Shown: positions 14,653 to 17,622 of the stretch, piece after piece
Position numbering within the stretch: position 1 is the first letter of the stretch
Layout: every line of letters starts with the position of its first letter
Assembly (NCBI GenBank): GCA_937874515.1
Contig: CALNBV010000067.1
Span: forward strand, 1-17,622
DNA length: 17,622 bases
Direction of reading: 5' to 3'
Origin: an uncultured Paenibacillaceae bacterium
GTDB taxonomy: Bacteria > Bacillota > Bacilli > Aneurinibacillales > Aneurinibacillaceae
Position numbers and translations under genes: made by a program
Notes under the pieces: model-generated
What the model saw: only the letters and a program-made list of their open reading frames with translations
Told to the model about the DNA's origin: nothing
Database searches by the model: none

Positions 14653-14916
14653 ATGAATGAAAAATTTGAATTATTACTTCCCGTCATTAAACAACAAGAA
14701 GAGAAAGAATTCCTGGATCTGTTACCAACTAACACTGAAAATGTCCCAATTGACTTAAAAAGTTTTAAAGGCTTTTTTGAACAATTTGACAACCTGGAAC
14801 TGGATACCGTTGAAGTATTTATAAAAGGTGCCGTTGAAACAAAAGGAGTCATGAAAATCATTGCAGGACTTGAAGGAGAGGCTTCCATGAAGCTTATTTT
14901 AAAACAAAAAAAATAA
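14653..14916 (+). CDS. small protein of unknown function (87 residues)
   Basis: The ATG at 14653 has GGAGG seven bases upstream, better than the in-frame TTG at 14638. The protein is acidic in its first half (EEKEFLDLLPTN, then FFEQFDNLELDTVEVFI) and ends in a glycine-containing, beta-like segment (GAVETKGVMKIIAGLEGEASMKLILKQKK). The layout 'LDxVEV(x)n GxxKIIAG-xxGEASxxLxL' resembles small effector-associated domains found beside peptidase or NTPase conflict genes, but the likeness is weak and no partner of that type is next to it. It is cytoplasmic, with no signal or membrane segment. It is followed by a shared bidirectional terminator. Confidence 0.7.
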   Translation: MNEKFELLLPVIKQQEEKEFLDLLPTNTENVPIDLKSFKGFFEQFDNLELDTVEVFIKGAVETKGVMKIIAGLEGEASMKLILKQKK

Positions 14917-14935
14917 CAAATAACAAATGATATCT

Positions 14936-14971
14936 AAACAAGGTGCCTTTCTACATTTGGGCACCTTGTTT
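14936..14971. terminator. bidirectional terminator between convergent genes
   Basis: Arms AAACAAGGTGCC (14936-14947) and GGCACCTTGTTT (14960-14971) form a perfect 12-bp stem with A/T-rich flanks on both sides. The minus-strand gene ending at 14951 has its stop codon in the loop. Confidence 0.85.
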
Positions 14972-15181
14972 CTTTTGTCTCATATGGAAATATAAAAATA
15001 AACTAATTAATAAATACACAACAATAAAAGGCAAGAAATCATTGTCTCGAATAAACAAATTGTATAATGCTTCTTTTTCTGTTGCGGGAGTGGGATAGGT
15101 TTGGTCTCGTACTGCGTTATTATATAAATTATAGAAGAAAACTAAAAAAGAAATAAACAAATTAGCTTTTATTAATGACAT
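14951..15181 (-). CDS. small membrane protein, unknown function
   Basis: A 76-residue protein with an N-terminal hydrophobic stretch (about 5-20) and a second transmembrane helix (about 50-68), ending in a basic-polar tail (HMRQKKQGAQM). The polar middle (RDQTYPTPATEKEALYN) probably faces outside. The ATG has GGGGG nine bases upstream. It follows the 162-residue membrane protein gene by 16 bp, so the two form an operon. The stop codon lies inside the terminator loop. No family is recognised. Confidence 0.6.
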   Translation of the reverse strand: MSLIKANLFISFLVFFYNLYNNAVRDQTYPTPATEKEALYNLFIRDNDFLPFIVVYLLISLFLYFHMRQKKQGAQM

Positions 15182-15197
15182 TCCCCTTTACCCCCAA

Positions 15198-15686
15198 TCA
15201 CTTCTTTTGATCGACCATTTCAAAATGATAGGTTCCTTCCTGGGAATACATATAGGCATTATAAAAAAGAACGCTGGAAAGTAGGGAACCCCCTAACAAA
15301 AGAATGATACTTAATATGATAGGACGGCTTACTTTGCTTAACCAGATCGCTGAAGCAGCAATCCCAATGGTCACTATAATGGCCAAAATGAAGGCCGTTT
15401 GGTTAATTTTGATTTGATTCACTGATTTTTTAAAACCTTGCAAGTTGTATTGGTTGTCCTGGTTCTCCGATACCAGTTTAATGTACGAGCCCTTTTTTAC
15501 TGTCCACTGGGTTGTATCATTTGTCATTTGATTCACCTGGTATTGATAATCCCACCAGTAACTATGATTTTCAATGCGAACTACATTTGAATTCCCCATC
15601 CATCGAGGGGCAACAAGTAATGTTAAAGAAATCAAAATAAAGATTATAACTAGAAACAAAAAATTCTTTTTCGCTTTTACCCCCAT
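15198..15686 (-). CDS. membrane protein with three helices, unknown function
   Basis: A 162-residue protein. An N-terminal helix (about 8-26) is followed by an extracytoplasmic polar domain rich in Trp, Tyr and Asn (about 30-90, including YWWDYQYQVNQM), then two more helices (about 96-115 and 122-143) and a short tail. The ATG has GGGG eight bases upstream. It is the first gene of a two-gene minus-strand operon, divergent from the acyltransferase gene 159 bp away. No family is recognised. Confidence 0.65.
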   Translation of the reverse strand: MGVKAKKNFLFLVIIFILISLTLLVAPRWMGNSNVVRIENHSYWWDYQYQVNQMTNDTTQWTVKKGSYIKLVSENQDNQYNLQGFKKSVNQIKINQTAFILAIIVTIGIAASAIWLSKVSRPIILSIILLLGGSLLSSVLFYNAYMYSQEGTYHFEMVDQKK

Positions 15687-15845
15687 GGTATATCCCCTTT
15701 TTCTATAATCGATGGCAATTCTATTATAGCTTTATTTTGATAGTTAATATTGTGAAAGATATGCGAAATATTCAAGGGGACATCTTTTTTTAATAATGGT
15801 AGAATTGCATCATCCAAATCATCCAAAGAAAGGTTTTAACACTAT

Positions 15846-16916
15846 ATGAATTCAGGGAAGACAATTGGTGAATCACTTCAGTTGCGTAACAACAATTTCA
15901 ACCTCATCCGGCTTATTGCTGCATCCACGGTTGTTTTTTCCCATGGTTTTCTTTTAGGAAACGGGAATACCAAATCTGAGCCTTTAATGGTCTTTACCCA
16001 TGGCCAATCCACCCTGGGCCATTTAGCCGTCCTCGTTTTTTTTGTTATTAGTGGATTTCTTATTACAATGAGCTTTGATAAGACCAAAGATTTCTCTTAT
16101 TTTTTAAAATCCCGGGTATTAAGAATTTTCCCTGGACTCATTATGGTTGTATTACTTACGGCATTTGTTTTAGGTCCTCTGGTCACCAAATTAGCCCCGG
16201 AAGACTACTTTTCCAGGACGGAAACCTATACCTATTTAACAACCATGTTGCTCTATCAATGGAATAATAATTTGCCAGGGGTATTTAATGGAGCTCCTGT
16301 CAACGGCTCCTTATGGACCTTGCAATACGAATTCCCTTTTTACTTACTGGTAGGTTTTCTTGGTGTCTTTAAACTTCTGCGTAAAAAGGTCGCTATTCTT
16401 TTATTCCTGGGTTCTTTTGCTATTTCTTTTTTCCAGGATCCTTATCAAAATACCCAGTTAACCTGGATTCCTGATTTATTGCGCTTTTATTCTGCAGGCA
16501 TGATCTTTTATTTATATCGGGATAAAATTCCCCTAAACCATTGGATGGCTCTCTTCTCTTTTGTTGTTGTCCTTGCCTCTGCCCGTTTTGGTTATTTCAA
16601 TAGCCTATTTTCTATCTTTGGCAGTTATCTCGTCATGTATCTTTCCTTTGTTTCTGTTCTTTCTATAAATAAGAAGCTAGGGAAAAATGACCTTTCCTAC
16701 GGGATTTATATTTATTCTTTTCCTATCCAGGAAGCAATCGCAGCGTATTTCCGGGGGAATTCATTTGCACCTTATCTTAATTTTTTAATTGCCTTTCCCA
16801 TAACAATCATCTTTGCCTACTTGTCCTGGAATTATATTGAGAAAAAATCCTTGCAGTACAAAAAGGTCAACATGAACAAGAAGCAAAAGGGCATACTACC
16901 TTTTAGAATGGAATGA
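15846..16916 (+). CDS. acyltransferase 3 family membrane protein (OafA/YrhL type)
   Basis: A 356-residue polytopic membrane protein with about ten hydrophobic helices. The N-terminal family signature is present (NFNLIRLIAASTVVFSHGF, with Arg22 and the conserved His33), followed by the second helix FFVISGFLITMSF and then KSRVLRIFPGL, as in acyltransferase-3 proteins. These transfer acetyl or other acyl groups across the membrane onto sugars of cell-surface glycans or peptidoglycan. There is no SGNH esterase domain. The RBS (AAAGG) is somewhat distant from the ATG. The downstream Mrr-like gene overlaps or follows closely, so the two are probably co-transcribed. The acceptor is unknown. Confidence 0.9.
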   Translation: MNSGKTIGESLQLRNNNFNLIRLIAASTVVFSHGFLLGNGNTKSEPLMVFTHGQSTLGHLAVLVFFVISGFLITMSFDKTKDFSYFLKSRVLRIFPGLIMVVLLTAFVLGPLVTKLAPEDYFSRTETYTYLTTMLLYQWNNNLPGVFNGAPVNGSLWTLQYEFPFYLLVGFLGVFKLLRKKVAILLFLGSFAISFFQDPYQNTQLTWIPDLLRFYSAGMIFYLYRDKIPLNHWMALFSFVVVLASARFGYFNSLFSIFGSYLVMYLSFVSVLSINKKLGKNDLSYGIYIYSFPIQEAIAAYFRGNSFAPYLNFLIAFPITIIFAYLSWNYIEKKSLQYKKVNMNKKQKGILPFRME

Positions 16917-16942
16917 AAACCCATTTAAAAGGAGTTGTTATC

Positions 16943-17494
16943 ATGTTATATATTCTTTTATTAGCCATTACTGTCACACTTTTTGTCCTCTTTAAAGCCT
17001 ATAAAGATCGGAAACAATTTGAATCCATCTCCTCCATGATCATGGACTTAGTCCATGTCAACGACGATATGCATCATACCCTTCTACTAGGAATTTATCA
17101 TCGCTTTCAAAAAGAAGAGGGGGTGGAATTCCACCGGTTTGTGGGAAACATACTTGAGGATTTCCATGGAGGAAAAACATCCGTTACATCTGAGGATGAT
17201 GAATATGGGATTGATCTTGTTCATCAACGAAATAATGGGACCTATTTTGGCAAAGTTCTTTGTTTAAGTCCAGAAGAAAAGGTGGACATGGACCCTATTG
17301 TTTTCGTTCATTCCAACATGGTAAAATTCGGGGCTGATTATGGGTTTGTTATGACCACAGGCCAGTTTACATCCAATGCTAAAAAATATGCTGAAGGATT
17401 AAATATTGAATTAATCGAAGGGGATGAGCTTGTTCGCTTATGGGCTGAATCCCTGGAAAAACAAAAAGAATACATTCCAGGCGTTGCCTATTAG
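16943..17494 (+). CDS. membrane-anchored Mrr-like restriction-endonuclease-fold protein, probably inactive
   Basis: 183 residues from the ATG at 16943, which has GGAG eight bases upstream. An in-frame ATG at 16913 overlaps the acyltransferase stop (ATGA) but lacks an RBS. One N-terminal transmembrane helix (about residues 1-18) precedes a predicted helical linker and an Mrr_cat-like domain (about 60-170): FHRFVGNILEDF, then YGIDLV, then VMTTGQFTSNAKKYAEG and the tail LIEGDELVRLW. Active enzymes carry a GID Asp and then Q-x-K. Here Asp91 is kept, but the Q-x-K position reads V-L-C-L, so the catalytic Gln and Lys are absent. Lys104, four residues before, is a possible but shifted substitute. 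The protein may bind DNA or act structurally. A repeat element starts just after its stop. Confidence 0.7.
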   Translation: MLYILLLAITVTLFVLFKAYKDRKQFESISSMIMDLVHVNDDMHHTLLLGIYHRFQKEEGVEFHRFVGNILEDFHGGKTSVTSEDDEYGIDLVHQRNNGTYFGKVLCLSPEEKVDMDPIVFVHSNMVKFGADYGFVMTTGQFTSNAKKYAEGLNIELIEGDELVRLWAESLEKQKEYIPGVAY

Positions 17495-17498
17495 AAAG

Positions 17499-17622
17499 TG
17501 ATGCTAAGAATCAAATCGTGCCAGTTCCTCACCGACAATGATGTAATACTGACGGGAACCTTCAATACGGGCGCGCCTTCAAAACATCTGGGTAGCTCAG
17601 GAAGTGAGACTGTTGAAGGCTT
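17499..17622. repeat. MITE-like element, copy 2 (cut by the window end)
   Basis: Begins GTGATGCTAAGAATCAAATC, four bases after the stop of the Mrr-like gene. It continues as a near-identical direct copy of 62-189 to the end of the window, which cuts it just before the T-run of the GCCTTCAA/TTGAAGGC hairpin. At this location the hairpin could serve as the terminator of the upstream gene. The right terminal repeat lies outside the window. Confidence 0.6.

Noticed and set aside
1..17622. CRISPR arrays, tRNA or rRNA genes, antibiotic resistance genes
   Set aside because: None was seen on either strand. The lack of a tRNA means the island did not use a tRNA target here.

Overview
The window looks like the chromosome of a low-to-moderate GC Gram-positive bacterium of the Bacillales type. 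Ribosome binding sites are strong GGAGG-like sequences, GTG and TTG starts occur, and many genes end in hairpin-plus-T-run terminators. The chromosomal genes (patatin-like lipase, TRIC/UPF0126 channel, ComM/YifB) and the Gram-positive phage lysis genes agree with this. The genus cannot be fixed from the sequence alone. No rRNA, tRNA or CRISPR array was seen.

Layout. Positions 1-2100 hold a short inverted-repeat element (about 62-257), a patatin-like lipase and a TRIC-family membrane protein, both genes on the minus strand. From 2109 to 11850 lies an island bounded by two 487-bp direct copies of the 3' end of comM (yifB). They match at all but one position, and that difference is synonymous. 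The right copy is part of a full-length comM gene (11365-12912, minus). The left copy is a promoterless fragment. The 8.8 kb between them is a patchwork: a double-HTH regulator, a remnant of a ComEC-like metallo-hydrolase with a lamin-tail domain, a small membrane protein, a secreted protein next to a subtilisin-type protease, a phage lysis cassette (holin, amidase, LLH-type holin), tyrosine recombinases arranged like a tandem recombinase element, a truncated group II intron, and a broken IS3-type orfA into which the intron appears to have inserted. Most of the mobile-element and phage genes carry a visible lesion: a frameshift in the first holin, a UGA in the amidase, a frameshift in the recombinase, truncation of the second recombinase, and a stop in the intron reverse transcriptase. 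The protease, the secreted protein, the HTH gene and the LLH holin have open frames.

Right of comM (12.9-17.5 kb) are a short remnant matching the C-terminus of the LLH holin, several small or membrane proteins of unknown function, an acyltransferase-3 family membrane protein overlapped or closely followed by an Mrr-like nuclease-fold protein that has lost catalytic positions, and a second copy of the 62-257 element cut by the window end.

Reading of the whole. The island sits in comM, a gene known as an island insertion site in other bacteria, but here the duplicated 3' end leaves an intact comM. Recombination between the repeats would remove 9,255 bp and leave one complete comM next to the TRIC gene. 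The phage part is decaying, while the adjacent protease/secreted-protein pair remains open and is the best candidate for a kept cargo function.
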